64,000 nt of DNA from Flavobacteriaceae bacterium EG-1 (GTDB lineage Bacteria > Bacteroidota > Bacteroidia > Flavobacteriales > Flavobacteriaceae): assembly GCF_009649685.1 (NCBI RefSeq), contig NZ_WJPK01000004.1, forward strand, positions 124,001 through 188,000, given 5' to 3'. The position numbers and the translations under genes were made by a program. Positions 31,579 through 41,016 of the stretch are shown here, piece by piece (position 1 is the stretch's first letter; each line of letters opens with the position of its first letter). The notes beneath the pieces were generated by a model that saw only the letters and a list, made by a program, of their open reading frames with translations, did not search any database and was not told where the DNA came from.

Positions 31579-33243
31579 ATGATAACAATTGGAATCAGTT
31601 TTATTGGAGATTTAGGGCACGATTCATCGGCCGCTTTAGCCATTGATGGTAAAGTGGTATATGCTATCGCCGAAGAACGATTATCACGAATAAAACAAGA
31701 TAATTCGTTTCCCATACAGGCCATACAGGCTTGTCTTGATTATAAAAACCTAAAAATAGAAGATGTTGATGAAGTTGTCTTTGGTTGGCCCGAATTTAAG
31801 GAACATCACAAAGCAACTTTTAAATTACACTTAAGTGGCAAAATGAAGGTAGATTTAAAGCACCTTGCATTTGGTTATCTTAGAAGTTTAACATCAAGAA
31901 GTATTCCTAGTATTTTTGCTAAAAACAATTTTCACCCAAAAAAAATTACCCATATAAATCACCATTTGGCTCATGCCTATAGTGTTATGCCTTATCTTAA
32001 AAGCCAAGAATCTCTAATTTTTATTGTTGATGGTAGAGGCATAAAAGAATCCACTACAGTTTACCTAAAAAATGGTATGCAACTAGAACAACTTAAGCGT
32101 ATTAATTATCCTAATTCTTTAGGTGTTTACTATGCCGAAATGACCTCGATGTGTGGTTTTCGAAAATATTCAGATGAATGGAAAGTAATGGGCTTGGCAC
32201 CTTTTGGTGAAAAATCATTTGATTTAGAACATTTAATTTCAAGCGAAAATGGCAATCATGTAGTAGACTATAAAACCCTTATGGGTGTTGAAAAATTACA
32301 TTTAAATGGCAAAGAAATTGTTCGACCAGACAACGATGAGGTTGCGATTACTAATAGCGATTTAAAAGATTTAGCACATTCTGCACAATACCATTATGAG
32401 CAAACTATTTTAAAATTTATTCAATACTATACCGACAAATATCAAATTAAGTCTATTGGCATGGCCGGTGGGGTTGGTTTAAATTGTAAAGCCAATGGTT
32501 ATGTAATGCGTGAATTGCAGTTGGATGAGTTCTTTATACAACCTGCTGCAACTGATGATGGTACTGCTATCGGGGCTGCATTATTTCCTTTTGCGAAAAA
32601 CAAAAATTTAAAGCCGGACACCTTTTATCCGTATTTGGGTAATGAATATTCAAACGATGCGATAAAAGAAGTGTTAGACAAATATCACCTTACATATACC
32701 TTTTTAGATAATGTTGAAGCAGACGCCGCCCAAGAATTGGCCAATCAAAAGTTGGTAGGATGGTTTCAAGGCAGGGATGAATTTGGACCACGAGCATTGG
32801 GCAATCGCTCTATAATTTCTGACCCTAGAACAGCGGAAATGAAAGACAAGGTAAACGAAGTTGTAAAGTATCGTGAAAATTGGCGGCCTTTCGCCCCTTC
32901 ACTGCTAGAAGAAGAAGCTGAAAATGTGCTCAAAAACATTAAGACTTCTCCTTATATGATTTTAACTGATTATGCCAATCCGGAATATGAAGACAAAATA
33001 CCAGCCGTAATTCATGTAGATGGTACCATGCGACCGCAAACGGTTAATAAAGAAATGAATCCAAGATATTGGAACCTTATTAATGAATTTAAGAAAATTA
33101 CGGGTGTACCTGTGGTTATGAATACTTCCTTCAACTTAAAAGGAGAACCCAATGTGAGTCATCCAACCGATGCCATTCGAACCTTTTTCACCTCTGGTTT
33201 AGATGTATTGTATTTAGGAAATTATAAAGTTTCTAAAAAATAA
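31579..33243 (+). CDS. NodU/CmcH-family carbamoyltransferase
   Basis: O-carbamoyltransferase using carbamoyl phosphate and ATP. 554 residues, the usual length. The N-terminal Kae1-like domain has GDLGHDSSAALAIDGKVVYA, AIAEERLSRIKQDNSFP and the metal/ATP-site HHLAHA (HINHHLAHAYSVM). The C-terminal domain has GWFQGRDEFGPRALGNRSI, DPRTAEMKDKVNEVVKYREN-WRPFAPS and MNTSFNLKGEP. In a polysaccharide locus it would carbamoylate a sugar hydroxyl. A gap of about 190 bp precedes it, so it may have its own promoter. Confidence 0.93.
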   Translation: MITIGISFIGDLGHDSSAALAIDGKVVYAIAEERLSRIKQDNSFPIQAIQACLDYKNLKIEDVDEVVFGWPEFKEHHKATFKLHLSGKMKVDLKHLAFGYLRSLTSRSIPSIFAKNNFHPKKITHINHHLAHAYSVMPYLKSQESLIFIVDGRGIKESTTVYLKNGMQLEQLKRINYPNSLGVYYAEMTSMCGFRKYSDEWKVMGLAPFGEKSFDLEHLISSENGNHVVDYKTLMGVEKLHLNGKEIVRPDNDEVAITNSDLKDLAHSAQYHYEQTILKFIQYYTDKYQIKSIGMAGGVGLNCKANGYVMRELQLDEFFIQPAATDDGTAIGAALFPFAKNKNLKPDTFYPYLGNEYSNDAIKEVLDKYHLTYTFLDNVEADAAQELANQKLVGWFQGRDEFGPRALGNRSIISDPRTAEMKDKVNEVVKYRENWRPFAPSLLEEEAENVLKNIKTSPYMILTDYANPEYEDKIPAVIHVDGTMRPQTVNKEMNPRYWNLINEFKKITGVPVVMNTSFNLKGEPNVSHPTDAIRTFFTSGLDVLYLGNYKVSKK

Positions 33244-33295
33244 TATTTCTCTTATTAGTAGTCATTTGATTTACTTTTCTTAGTTCAATTATTAG

Positions 33296-34402
33296 ATGAA
33301 AATTGTTTTTATATGCGGAAGTCTCGAACCTGGTAAAGATGGTGTAGGTGATTATACAAGACGATTAGCAAGCGAACTAATTAAGCAAAATCATGAAGTA
33401 TCTGTCATCGCATTAAATGATAGTTTTATTTCGGCAAACAATAGTAGTTCGCAATTCTTTGAAAATATTAAAATTGATACGCTACGTTTAGCTTCAACTT
33501 TAAATGTAAAAAGTCGAGAAATTTTAGCTAAAAATTGGATTCAAAAGAAAGATCCTGAGTTTTTAAGCCTTCAATTTGTACCCTTTTCCTATCACCCAAA
33601 AGGTATACCATTTGGTTTAACAAAGCTCTTACTGACTATTGGTGCTGAACGCAAATGGCATATTATGTTTCATGAGATTTGGTTAGGAATGAATATCGAA
33701 TCTTCTACGAAACATAAGATTATAGGAAAAATACAACAAGGTATCATAAAAACAATTTTCAAAAAGCTTCAGCCAAAAATCGTACATACGCATTCGCAAT
33801 TATATAAATGCCTTCTAGAAAATATTGGGATATCGGCATCTATTTTACCCCTTTACTCTAATATTCCTGTTTGCGAACTGAACAATGAAAAGAACATGAA
33901 CGATGCAATTCAATTTGTTGTTTTTGGAGGTATCGCACCCAGTTCTAATTTTGAGCAATTTGCCATTGAAGTAGCGAACTTATCAAAAAAACAAAACAAA
34001 AATATTTGCTTAACATTTGTTGGTAGAAATGGACCGCACCAGAAACAATGGGTGGAAATATGGAAAAAATTAAATTTAGAGTATAATATATTAGGTGAGT
34101 TATCACCCAAAGAAATTTCTTATACTTTAAAAACAATGAATATTGCTATAACCACAACACCTTATGCTTTGATTGAAAAAAGCGGTGCAGCGGCCGCAAT
34201 GGCATGCCATAATATTCCGGTTATAAGTATTTCTAACAGCTGGAGCACAAACATGCCATATAAAATAAATACCACGAGTGGTTTTTTTGAATATAAAAAA
34301 GGACAGCTAGGTATGTTCATCTCCAATAGTAGCAACATAAAAATTAATTCATTTTCGGCTCAGGAAGTTGCTCAGAAAATGGTTTTAGAACTAGTGCAGT
34401 AG
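33296..34402 (+). CDS. GT4-like glycosyltransferase
   Basis: 368-residue GT-B fold protein. The N-terminal Rossmann motif ICGSLEPGKDGVGDYTRRLA is typical of GT4 acceptor-binding domains. The C-terminal part has FVVFGGIAPSSNFEQF and LTFVGRNGPHQKQWV, but the usual GT4 E-x7-E end is poorly conserved (AITTTPYALIEKSGAAAAMA), so the donor-binding site is atypical. It lies between the carbamoyltransferase and another GT4 gene. Confidence 0.8.
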   Translation: MKIVFICGSLEPGKDGVGDYTRRLASELIKQNHEVSVIALNDSFISANNSSSQFFENIKIDTLRLASTLNVKSREILAKNWIQKKDPEFLSLQFVPFSYHPKGIPFGLTKLLLTIGAERKWHIMFHEIWLGMNIESSTKHKIIGKIQQGIIKTIFKKLQPKIVHTHSQLYKCLLENIGISASILPLYSNIPVCELNNEKNMNDAIQFVVFGGIAPSSNFEQFAIEVANLSKKQNKNICLTFVGRNGPHQKQWVEIWKKLNLEYNILGELSPKEISYTLKTMNIAITTTPYALIEKSGAAAAMACHNIPVISISNSWSTNMPYKINTTSGFFEYKKGQLGMFISNSSNIKINSFSAQEVAQKMVLELVQ

Positions 34403-34457
34403 CATATTCGCAAGCATTAAAGGCTTACAAGAGGAAACATTTACTTACAATAAAGAC

Positions 34458-35480
34458 TTGAAAATTTTAATCTTATCTCATTATTTCCATCCTTCTATCG
34501 GAGGGATTGAACTTGTTTCAAAAATTTTATCACATGCATTTGTTGATGCTGGTCATTCGGTTCATGTATTAACTTGGTCACCAGACTCAAATGCAACACC
34601 ATTTCCATTTAAAGTCATCCGAAACCCGAATGCTTTAACCTTAATTAAAGAACATGCTTGGGCCGATGTTGTTTTTGAAAATAACATTGCTATTCGTCTT
34701 AGTTGGCCGCGTATGTTTTTTAATAAACCAACTTTAATTGCTTTACATACATGGTTAACTACAATTAATGGAGAAACAAGCATACAATGGAAAATAAAAA
34801 AGTTATGGCTAAAAAGTGCTAAAAAAGTTGTTGCTTGTAGTGAAATTATTAGGGATTCTTGCTGGCCAGATGGGCAAGTTATTCGAAATCCATATCAGGA
34901 TAATATTTTTAAAATCACCAACAATAATCAACGCTCTCGTGATTTTGTTTTCTTGGGACGTTTAGTTTCCGATAAGGGTGCTGATCTTGCGATAGAAGCT
35001 CTTCATATTTTAAAACAAGAAGTGCCAGACAAAATCATCTCATTAACTATTATAGGTGATGGCCCAGAATTGGAAAATCTAAAAAAGTTGACTGAAACAT
35101 ACAAGTTAACTACACAAGTTACATTTAAGGGAGCAATGCAAGGAATAGCTCTTGCAAATTGTCTTAACACACACAAATCTATGGTAGTTCCGTCTAGATG
35201 GTTGGAACCTTTCGGCATTGTTGCACTAGAAGGTATGGCATGTGGCTGTATACCTATAGTTTCTGATGGCGGTGGATTGCCTTTTGCAGTAGGGAAAGGT
35301 GGTTTAACTTTTAAAAGAAATGATGCCGAAGATTTAGCCAGTAAAATGCATGAATTACTTGATAACAGCTCATTAGTTGCAAAATTAAAAATGGAGATTC
35401 CGTCACACTTAGAGATACACAACTCTAAAAACATTTCAGCTCAATATTTGTCTGCAATAGTAGACATAAAAAATGCATAG
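34458..35480 (+). CDS. Family 4 glycosyltransferase
   Basis: 340-residue GT-B retaining glycosyltransferase. The N-terminus HYFHPSIGGIELVSKILSHA and the C-terminal donor-site block WLEPFGIVALEGMACGCIPI with the following SDGGGLP are classic GT4. The start is TTG at 34458, giving KILILSHYF as the first strand; no nearby ATG serves. It is in the exopolysaccharide gene run. Confidence 0.9.
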   Translation: MKILILSHYFHPSIGGIELVSKILSHAFVDAGHSVHVLTWSPDSNATPFPFKVIRNPNALTLIKEHAWADVVFENNIAIRLSWPRMFFNKPTLIALHTWLTTINGETSIQWKIKKLWLKSAKKVVACSEIIRDSCWPDGQVIRNPYQDNIFKITNNNQRSRDFVFLGRLVSDKGADLAIEALHILKQEVPDKIISLTIIGDGPELENLKKLTETYKLTTQVTFKGAMQGIALANCLNTHKSMVVPSRWLEPFGIVALEGMACGCIPIVSDGGGLPFAVGKGGLTFKRNDAEDLASKMHELLDNSSLVAKLKMEIPSHLEIHNSKNISAQYLSAIVDIKNA

Positions 35481-35549
35481 TATTTACATACTAAGAGATT
35501 TACCCAAACCAATCATATTCTACAATTTATTGAAATTTTACAATGCGCT

Positions 35550-36794
35550 ATGAATGAAAAAAAAATTTTAGTTACTAACCCGTTCGGAAATACCTTTGTT
35601 AGAGGTTTGTTACCCTCATTGGAAAATGCTGGAGTTTTAGGCAAATACTTAACGCTCATGGCTACTAATAGTGATTCCAAATTACTTCAATTATTACCAA
35701 AGGGAATAAAGTCTGAACTTTTAAGAAGAACTTTCCCTATTGATGCTGACAAAATTGAAACTTCGAGACTACAGATATTTGATGTTGTTCGTAAAGTTTT
35801 AAATAAAATGGGGCTTCATAGTAAAAATTATGAGCTAGTAGAATACATCAATAAAAACTTCGACAAACAAGTTGCTGAAAAATTAAAAGACGTTTCTCTT
35901 AAAGAGAATATTGGTGCTGTTTACGCCTATGAAGACACAGCCTATAATACCTTTATAAAGGCTAAGACACTAGGTCTAAAATGTGTTTACGATCTCCCCA
36001 TAGCGTATTGGGCACATGGTCGTAAATTGTTGACAGAAGAAGCTGAGCGTTATCCTAATTGGAGTATTACCTTAAAAGGTGGAATAGACGATTCTCAAGA
36101 AAAATTAGACCGTAAAATAAAGGAAATAAAATTAGCAGATTTAACAATTGTGCCATCTACCTTTGTTAAAGACTCTATTCCAAATTGGATACCTAGAGAT
36201 AAAATATTAATCAGCCCCTTTGGCACTCCAGAAAATTTACCCATTTTAAAGGCGCATCCCTTAAAAAAGAAAAAAGAAAAATTACGTGTACTTTTTGTGG
36301 GGTCTATGGGACAACGTAAAGGTCTTGCCGATTTATTTACCGCAATGAAATTACTTAATAATTCTAATGTAGAGCTTGTAGTTCTAGGATCACTACTGGC
36401 ACCAATGAAATTTTACCGCAACGAGTATGCCGACTTTACGTATGAACCGGGTAGACCTCATCATGAAGTTTTAGAACTTATGCGAACTTGTGATGTATTT
36501 TGTTTACCCTCTATTATAGAAGGTCGTGCACTAGTTATGCAAGAAGCAATGAGCCAAGGGTTACCATTAATTATTACCCCAAATACTGGCGGATCTGATT
36601 TAATTATTGATAGCGAAACAGGTTTTTTAGTTCCTATTAGAGCTCCAGAAGAAATAGCTAATAAAATAAAATGGTTCTCAGATAACCGTGAGAAAATTGC
36701 AGAAATGGGAAAAAAAGCACAAAAACATGCGATGAATTATACATGGAAATCTTATGGGCAAAAAATTATTAATGAAATCAATAATTTAGCATAA
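35550..36794 (+). CDS. Family 4 glycosyltransferase
   Basis: 414-residue GT-B glycosyltransferase. The N-terminus NPFGNTFVRGLLPSLENAG is followed by LRVLFVGSMGQRKGLADLFT (the start of the C-terminal domain, residues about 250-270) and the donor-site block LPSIIEGRALVMQEAMSQGL with ITPNTGGSDLI. It is followed by a 9-bp perfect stem-loop and then the GMC oxidoreductase gene. Confidence 0.9.
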   Translation: MNEKKILVTNPFGNTFVRGLLPSLENAGVLGKYLTLMATNSDSKLLQLLPKGIKSELLRRTFPIDADKIETSRLQIFDVVRKVLNKMGLHSKNYELVEYINKNFDKQVAEKLKDVSLKENIGAVYAYEDTAYNTFIKAKTLGLKCVYDLPIAYWAHGRKLLTEEAERYPNWSITLKGGIDDSQEKLDRKIKEIKLADLTIVPSTFVKDSIPNWIPRDKILISPFGTPENLPILKAHPLKKKKEKLRVLFVGSMGQRKGLADLFTAMKLLNNSNVELVVLGSLLAPMKFYRNEYADFTYEPGRPHHEVLELMRTCDVFCLPSIIEGRALVMQEAMSQGLPLIITPNTGGSDLIIDSETGFLVPIRAPEEIANKIKWFSDNREKIAEMGKKAQKHAMNYTWKSYGQKIINEINNLA

Positions 36795-36808
36795 ATAAAC
36801 TTCTTCAT

Positions 36809-36838
36809 TCCTTTTGATATTTATAAAATTCAAAAGGA
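36809..36838. other. Perfect 9-bp stem-loop inside the exopolysaccharide operon
   Basis: TCCTTTTGA pairs with TCAAAAGGA around a 12-nt AT loop, in the 65-bp gap between a GT4 gene and the GMC oxidoreductase gene. There is no T-run on the plus strand, so it is more likely an attenuator or processing site than a full terminator. Confidence 0.5.
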
Positions 36839-36859
36839 TTGTTCCCTTGAAGAATTACA

Positions 36860-38443
36860 ATGCATACAGATTTTGAAACCAGTACTGAAGTTTCTTATAA
36901 AGCAGATATTTGCATTATAGGATCGGGAGCAGCAGGTTTTGCTTGTGCCTTAAGTTTTCTAAAAAATAAACATAGTGTTATTCTCCTAGAAGGTGGTTTG
37001 CATGAGTTTAATGCCCAAGCCGCTGATATACATCAAGCGGAAATTTCGGGCTTTAAACATGGCGGAATACATGAAGCTCGGGAACGTATAGTTGGAGGAA
37101 CTACCACAACATGGGGCGGTCAGGCATTGCCTTTTATGAAAGAAGATTTTGAAAAAAGAGCCTTCATACCAAATAGTGGCTGGCCTATTAGTTTTGAGGA
37201 GCTGGCACCCTATTATAAAAAAGCAGAAGATATTTTAGGTACCGATCAAACAATACCTTTTACATTTAAACCTTGGAAAGATTGGGGAGTAAAAAACTTA
37301 GACTTTAATACTTCTATTTTAGAGCCCATAATTACCAAATGGTGTCAAATTCCGAATTTCCAAACACAACACGGTGAAAAAATTAAAAATTCAAAACAGA
37401 TTCAACTTTTAACTAACGCTAACGTTACAGAAATTTTACCTGATTCGAATAATGCTGTAGCAGCATTAACCATAAAATCGTTATCTGGTAAAACAGGTGC
37501 TATTAAAGCTAAATATTATATTGCTGCAGGGGGAGCTTTTGAAACCGTCCGACTGTTTTTAAATTCTAAGAAATTTCATCCATCCGGTTTAGGTAATGAA
37601 AATAATTTAGTAGGGCGTTATATTTTTGATCATGTAGCAGCGACTGTAGGGCAAATACTCCCAAAATCTAGAAACGCCTTTCAAAATATATTTGATACTT
37701 TTTATAAAAATGGATTTAAATATTTACCCCGTTTAAAATTAAATCCAGAACATGCCATAAAAAATCAAATATTATTTGCATCAGCTCAAATAGTATTTAC
37801 TACAAAAGCTGATAGCACATTAGAGTTGTCTAAAGAACTTTTCTCTTTTTTAATTCAGAAACAATTCCCCAAAAAGTATGTATACGCTTTTCTTAAAAAA
37901 CCATCTCGTCTTATTGAACTTCTGGCTATCGTATATCGATGGAAATTCAATAAAAGAGGCACATCACCAAAGAAGGGGTCTATTTGGTTAGAAGTACATA
38001 GTGAACAGGAGCCAAACGCAGATAGCAAAATTATTTTAAGTGATAAAAGAGATGTCCTTGGTATGCAGCGTATCAATCTGAAATGGAGTATATCAGATGT
38101 GACTATTAAAACTATTCGAAAAATGGCGCTAATTACAGCCAAAGAAATGCAAAATAGTGATATCGCACATGTTAAACTTAAAGATTGGATTACTAATAAA
38201 AATTTAAATTTTGCAAATCAGCTTACCGATACATATCATCAGGCAGGAGGCCTAAAAATGAGTAATTATAGAAAAAATGGTGTGGTAAATGAGAATTGTA
38301 TGGTTTATGGAGTTGAAAATCTTTATATTGCGAGCTCAGCAGTATTCCCCTCCTCAAGTTTTTCGAACCCTACAATGACCATAATTGCTTTGGCAATACG
38401 TATATCTGAGAAGATTGACGGTATGTTAAATTGCCAGCACTAA
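36860..38443 (+). CDS. GMC-family FAD-dependent oxidoreductase
   Basis: 527-residue flavoprotein. The FAD-binding motif ADICIIGSGAAGFACALSF (residues about 14-32), the VGGTTTTWGGQALPF block and the C-terminal NLYIASSAVFPSSSFSNPTM segment match GMC oxidoreductases. The catalytic His may be in TDTYHQAGGLKM. It has no signal peptide, so it is cytoplasmic. An alcohol or sugar oxidase/dehydrogenase inside a glycosyltransferase run suggests it modifies a sugar or lipid-linked intermediate, but the substrate is unknown. Confidence 0.88.
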   Translation: MHTDFETSTEVSYKADICIIGSGAAGFACALSFLKNKHSVILLEGGLHEFNAQAADIHQAEISGFKHGGIHEARERIVGGTTTTWGGQALPFMKEDFEKRAFIPNSGWPISFEELAPYYKKAEDILGTDQTIPFTFKPWKDWGVKNLDFNTSILEPIITKWCQIPNFQTQHGEKIKNSKQIQLLTNANVTEILPDSNNAVAALTIKSLSGKTGAIKAKYYIAAGGAFETVRLFLNSKKFHPSGLGNENNLVGRYIFDHVAATVGQILPKSRNAFQNIFDTFYKNGFKYLPRLKLNPEHAIKNQILFASAQIVFTTKADSTLELSKELFSFLIQKQFPKKYVYAFLKKPSRLIELLAIVYRWKFNKRGTSPKKGSIWLEVHSEQEPNADSKIILSDKRDVLGMQRINLKWSISDVTIKTIRKMALITAKEMQNSDIAHVKLKDWITNKNLNFANQLTDTYHQAGGLKMSNYRKNGVVNENCMVYGVENLYIASSAVFPSSSFSNPTMTIIALAIRISEKIDGMLNCQH

Positions 38444-38456
38444 TTGTAATTTAAAA

Positions 38457-39623
38457 GTGAAAAAAATCATTTTTATTAATTCACACCCTATACAGTATTT
38501 TGCTCCCATGTACGCTTTTATGAATACAAATGGCCAAAAAACAGATGCTTGGTATTGCTCAGACGATTCGTTAAAAGGGGATTTAGACAAAGAATTTGGT
38601 GTAAAAGTAAAATGGGACATTCCATTGCTTCAAGGATATGAGTATCGTTTTTTTAAAAATTATTCGTGGAAACCATCGATTTTCAAAGGCTTTTTTGGTT
38701 TAATAAACTTAGGGCTAATTCGACAACTTTTTCGTGAAGAAAAGTCTGTTTTTGTAGTGCACGGTTGGAATTATTGCACTCATTTTTTAGTCTTAATGTT
38801 AGGTAAATTAAGAGGACACACTATTTGCTTGCGCAATGATATGCCTTTAAAACATGAAACTTATAAAAAAGGATGGAACCAACCGATAAAAAGATTTGGT
38901 CTTAAATACATTGTTTTTCCGCGCATTGATTATTTTTTATATGTTGGAACACAAAATCAACTTTTTTACAAAAGTTACAATATTGATGAAAAACGCTTAA
39001 TAACTTCACCTTATGCTGTTGATAATGATCGTTTTACAAACGAATTCAAAAAACTTAAAGAAGAAAAATGCATAATTAAAAAAAATCTGAATATCCCTAA
39101 TTCAGATAAAGTAATCGTTTTCTCTGGAAAGTTAATTGACAAAAAACGCCCTTTAGATTTGTTACAAGCATTTAAAAACCTTGATGTTGTTGATTGTTGG
39201 CTAATATTTGTTGGTGAAGGTAATCTTCGAGTGGAAATGGAGGAATATATTAATGAACATCAATTGAAACAGGTCATCCTAACAGGTTTTGTAAATCAAT
39301 CGGAAATTTCAGAATTTTACACCATCGGCGATGTTTTTGTAATGTGTTCCTATTTAAGTGAAAATTGGGGACTTTCGGTAAATGAGGCTATGAATTTCGA
39401 CTTACCCCTAATATTGTCAGATTTAACGGGTTGTTCCGATGATTTGGTAATTGAAGGTGAAAATGGCTATGTTTTTGAAACTGGCAATGTGGCAGACTTA
39501 ACTGATAAGTTAAAAAAAGTATTGGTTAATCAACAATTAAATCAAACAACTTCTTCAAGAAAAATAATTACAAATTATAGTTATCAAGAAGTTTTAAAAA
39601 ACTTACAACCCATTGCGAAGTGA
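38457..39623 (+). CDS. Family 4 glycosyltransferase
   Basis: 388-residue GT-B transferase starting at GTG (38457), 13 bp after the oxidoreductase stop. The N-terminus IFINSHPIQYFAPMYAFMN, the domain 2 start VIVFSGKLIDKKRPLDLLQA and the donor-site block LSENWGLSVNEAMNFDLPLI with SDLTGCSDDLV are typical. It belongs to the exopolysaccharide run. Confidence 0.9.
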   Translation: MKKIIFINSHPIQYFAPMYAFMNTNGQKTDAWYCSDDSLKGDLDKEFGVKVKWDIPLLQGYEYRFFKNYSWKPSIFKGFFGLINLGLIRQLFREEKSVFVVHGWNYCTHFLVLMLGKLRGHTICLRNDMPLKHETYKKGWNQPIKRFGLKYIVFPRIDYFLYVGTQNQLFYKSYNIDEKRLITSPYAVDNDRFTNEFKKLKEEKCIIKKNLNIPNSDKVIVFSGKLIDKKRPLDLLQAFKNLDVVDCWLIFVGEGNLRVEMEEYINEHQLKQVILTGFVNQSEISEFYTIGDVFVMCSYLSENWGLSVNEAMNFDLPLILSDLTGCSDDLVIEGENGYVFETGNVADLTDKLKKVLVNQQLNQTTSSRKIITNYSYQEVLKNLQPIAK

Positions 39624-39659
39624 AATGTTTTTAATAAAAAAATTAGATAAAAACAAAAA

Positions 39660-40979
39660 GTGACTACAGCTATATTGGAACAAGAAATAGCTCGGACAGC
39701 GCATTATAAAAAATTGCTAAAGCAAGGCATCTGGCTTTATATTTTTTTATTACTATTTGAAGGGGCACTCCGTAAATGGTTTTTACCGGCTCTTTCTGGC
39801 CCCTTAGTACTGATTCGTGATCCTTTGGTTTTAGCGCTCTTATACTTAGCTTTTAGAAGAGGGTTTTTAAAATTAAATTTTTACTTGGTAGCCATGTTCT
39901 CGGTGGGAGTGCTAGCTGTTGGGACTACTTTTCTTTTAGGCCATGGTAATTTAGGCGTGTGCATTTATGGAGCTCGAATTGTTTTACTTTATTTTCCGTT
40001 TATCTTCGTCATTGGTAATGTATTGAACAAAGAAGATGTACTTAAAATAGGACACATATTACTTTATATAGCAGTACCCATGTCCATATTAATGTTCTTA
40101 CAATTTTATAGTCCCCAATCGGCGTGGGTGAATAGAGGGTTAGGTGGTGATCTTGAAGGGGCAGGTTTCGATGGTGCTTTAGGCTATTACAGACCACCGG
40201 GTACCTTTTCATTTATTACAGGTTTGACCCAATTTTACGGACTATTAACAACTTTTATCTTCTACTTTTGGTTAAAACCGAAATTGGTGAATCGCACCAT
40301 ATTGATACTTGCAACGATGGGTTTAATTGCATCAATTCCGTATTCAATTAGTCGTACCCTATTATATCAAACGATCATTGCCATTTTGTTTCTTTTATTT
40401 GCCGTTCTACGAGAATCTAAATACTTACCGAAGATAATTTTAGGGGGTATTGGGGTAGTGTTATTATTTATGGCTCTAAGTTCAACCAGCTTACTAAAAA
40501 CACCCATTGAAGCATTTACTTCACGTTTTGAAGGAGCAACAAAAGTTGAAGGAGGTGTAAGTGGCTCATTAGTAGATCGTTACTTAGGCGGTATGGTCAA
40601 CTCCATTTCGGACTCTGCAGAGACTCCCTTTTTTGGTCATGGTTTAGGAATCGGAACAAATGCCGGCGGTAAATTATTGACAGGTAATAAAGTAATGCTC
40701 ATTTATGCCGAAGATGAATGGTCAAGATTGATTGGTGAATCTGGACTAATCTTAGGCCTTGCAATGATATTTATTCGTGTCGTTTTGGGGCTTCATTTAG
40801 CATTTTCATCACTTAAAGCATTAAAACAAAAAAATGTGCTCCCTTGGTTATTATTAAGTTTTTGTCTTTTACTTTTGCCAAATGGGCAATGGGGGCAACC
40901 GACTACATTAGGTTTTAGTGTTTTAGTTACGGGTTTATTAATCGCCTCCTTTAAAGACACCAAAAATTCCACCATTTAG
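39660..40979 (+). CDS. O-antigen ligase/polymerase-like membrane protein (Wzy candidate)
   Basis: 439 residues with ten or more hydrophobic segments. It is the only multi-pass protein of this kind in the locus besides the flippase, so it is the best candidate for the polymerase. A long extracytoplasmic loop with DRYLGGMVNSISDSAET-PFFGHGLGIGTNAGG (residues about 300-335) matches the G-x-G loop of Wzy/WaaL proteins. The start is GTG at 39660. Polymerase versus ligase cannot be settled from sequence. Confidence 0.85.
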   Translation: MTTAILEQEIARTAHYKKLLKQGIWLYIFLLLFEGALRKWFLPALSGPLVLIRDPLVLALLYLAFRRGFLKLNFYLVAMFSVGVLAVGTTFLLGHGNLGVCIYGARIVLLYFPFIFVIGNVLNKEDVLKIGHILLYIAVPMSILMFLQFYSPQSAWVNRGLGGDLEGAGFDGALGYYRPPGTFSFITGLTQFYGLLTTFIFYFWLKPKLVNRTILILATMGLIASIPYSISRTLLYQTIIAILFLLFAVLRESKYLPKIILGGIGVVLLFMALSSTSLLKTPIEAFTSRFEGATKVEGGVSGSLVDRYLGGMVNSISDSAETPFFGHGLGIGTNAGGKLLTGNKVMLIYAEDEWSRLIGESGLILGLAMIFIRVVLGLHLAFSSLKALKQKNVLPWLLLSFCLLLLPNGQWGQPTTLGFSVLVTGLLIASFKDTKNSTI

Positions 40980-41016
40980 TTTTATAACCTTCTAATAATT
41001 CTAATCGCTTTTTTAA

